Of a stretch of 5,099 nt of DNA, positions 4,419 to 5,099 are shown in pieces. A program made the position numbers and the translations under genes. The stretch is from JBGOTP01 sp041476545. GTDB taxonomy: Bacteria > Acidobacteriota > Vicinamibacteria > Vicinamibacterales > CAVVIG01. The stretch covers positions 1 through 5,099 of the forward strand of contig JBGOTP010000366.1 of NCBI GenBank assembly GCA_041476545.1. The letters run 5' to 3'. The notes below the pieces were generated by a model. The model saw only the letters and a program-made list of their open reading frames with translations. It ran no database searches and was not told the DNA's origin. Every line of letters starts with the position of its first letter. Positions within the stretch are counted from its first letter, which is position 1.

Positions 4419-5099
4419 CGACTCGACGCACACGCTATCGGACGCTCAACGGGCTGTTCAAGCAGTGCGGCTGCGAGCGAAAACGGTGGAGCGAATGTCG
4501 GCATCCGTGGCACATGGGGCTGATGCACGTCGGCACGCCGTATCGCTTCAGCCTCAACAAGCGCGCCGGGAAGCCGCGCAGCTACGTGATGTCGAAAACG
4601 GAGGCGGACGGGCTGTATGAGCGGTATCGGGACCAGATTTTTGACGGCACGTTCGACGCGAATCGTGCGACCGGTTCCAGCGACACACGTCTCTCCTTCG
4701 GCGACGTGGCGGATCGCTACATCAAGGAGTATGTGCCGTTTCTCAAAGGGGAACGCGGAAAGCCTCGGCGCGAAGGAGGCCGCAAGTTAATGGAATGGAT
4801 GGTCAAGGCGTTGAAGCGCGTTGAGATTCCGGCACGGAACGGTCACACGGTCACGCTGGCCGACAAGCCGATGGCCGATATCACCACCGCCGATATTGAA
4901 GCGGTGCGCATCCATTGGCCGCTCAAGACCAAGCAACCTAAGGGCGGCACGACCGGACCGGACCGGAACCTCAAGCGCCTGCGTCACCTGTTCAACTGGG
5001 CGATTCGCGTGGGCATCGTCGAGTCGTCACCGTTCAGGAAGGCGCATCTGAACGTGATCACATTCGAGAAGGAGGACGGCCGCACGCGGCGGCTCGAAG
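4415..5099 (+). CDS. Tyrosine-type site-specific recombinase (phage/island integrase), N-terminal 228 residues, cut by window edge
   Basis: This protein would insert and remove the element by strand exchange at an att site. I translated it by hand from the ATG at 4415, placed 6 bases after AAGGAG (4403-4408). Residues 15-33 form a Cys/His-rich lead-in with C18, C20, C28, H30 and H33. A basic segment, TPYRFSLNKRAGKPRSYV, and KTEADGLYERYRDQIFDGTF follow, resembling the arm-binding part of phage integrases. The SAM-like core-binding domain spans about 93-215, with LSFGDVADRYIKEYV at its start, and ITTADIEAVR, NLKRLRHLFNWAIRVGIVESSPF at its end (the latter about residues 185-207). The catalytic Arg, His-x-x-Arg and Tyr lie beyond the right edge, so activity cannot be judged. 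The visible frame is intact. Confidence 0.88.
   Translation, partial: MTTRRTRYRTLNGLFKQCGCERKRWSECRHPWHMGLMHVGTPYRFSLNKRAGKPRSYVMSKTEADGLYERYRDQIFDGTFDANRATGSSDTRLSFGDVADRYIKEYVPFLKGERGKPRREGGRKLMEWMVKALKRVEIPARNGHTVTLADKPMADITTADIEAVRIHWPLKTKQPKGGTTGPDRNLKRLRHLFNWAIRVGIVESSPFRKAHLNVITFEKEDGRTRRLE

Noticed and set aside
3504..4433. Minus-strand open frame of 309 codons spanning the repeat-rich gap and two small genes
   Set aside because: The product is Arg/Ser/Pro-rich with no domain-like pattern. The plus-strand genes opposite have proper ribosome sites and an ATGA junction with the integrase.

Overview
The window is GC-rich bacterial DNA (roughly 60-65% G+C by eye). It looks like accessory DNA: a prophage or prophage-derived element invaded by an insertion sequence. 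The integrase has an N-terminal Cys/His-rich lead-in of a kind I associate with integrases of soil Acidobacteriota (Vicinamibacteria-like), but that taxonomic guess is weak. No tRNA, rRNA or CRISPR array was seen.

Layout. (1) From the left edge to about 1043, minus strand: the 5' two-thirds or so of an IS3-family insertion sequence. It has a complete orfA, the N-terminal half of orfB, and an A8 slippery run where -1 frameshifting would join the two into OrfAB. (2) About 1044-1778, plus strand: the C-terminal nuclease half of a phage terminase large subunit. Its ATPase half is absent, and the IS end sits at the break. (3) 1775-3352, plus strand: three further genes, tightly spaced or overlapping with the terminase: a 73-aa protein, a scaffold-like coiled-coil protein of 219 aa, and an unrecognised helical protein of 233 aa. 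No portal, protease or major capsid gene appears between the terminase and the integrase. (4) 3353-3770: a 418-base gap without a convincing gene, rich in inverted and direct repeats. (5) 3771 to the right edge, plus strand: a 113-aa protein with a possible winged-helix core, a 61-aa helical protein, and a tyrosine recombinase (integrase) cut by the window edge. The last two overlap by ATGA.

Working together. The terminase-to-233-aa block looks like one transcription unit of a DNA-packaging/head-assembly module. The 3771-5099 block looks like a separate integration unit, with the repeat-rich gap as the likely site of its promoter and control. The truncated terminase and the missing head genes point to either a decaying prophage or a compact phage-derived integrative element. 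The window alone cannot decide between these.
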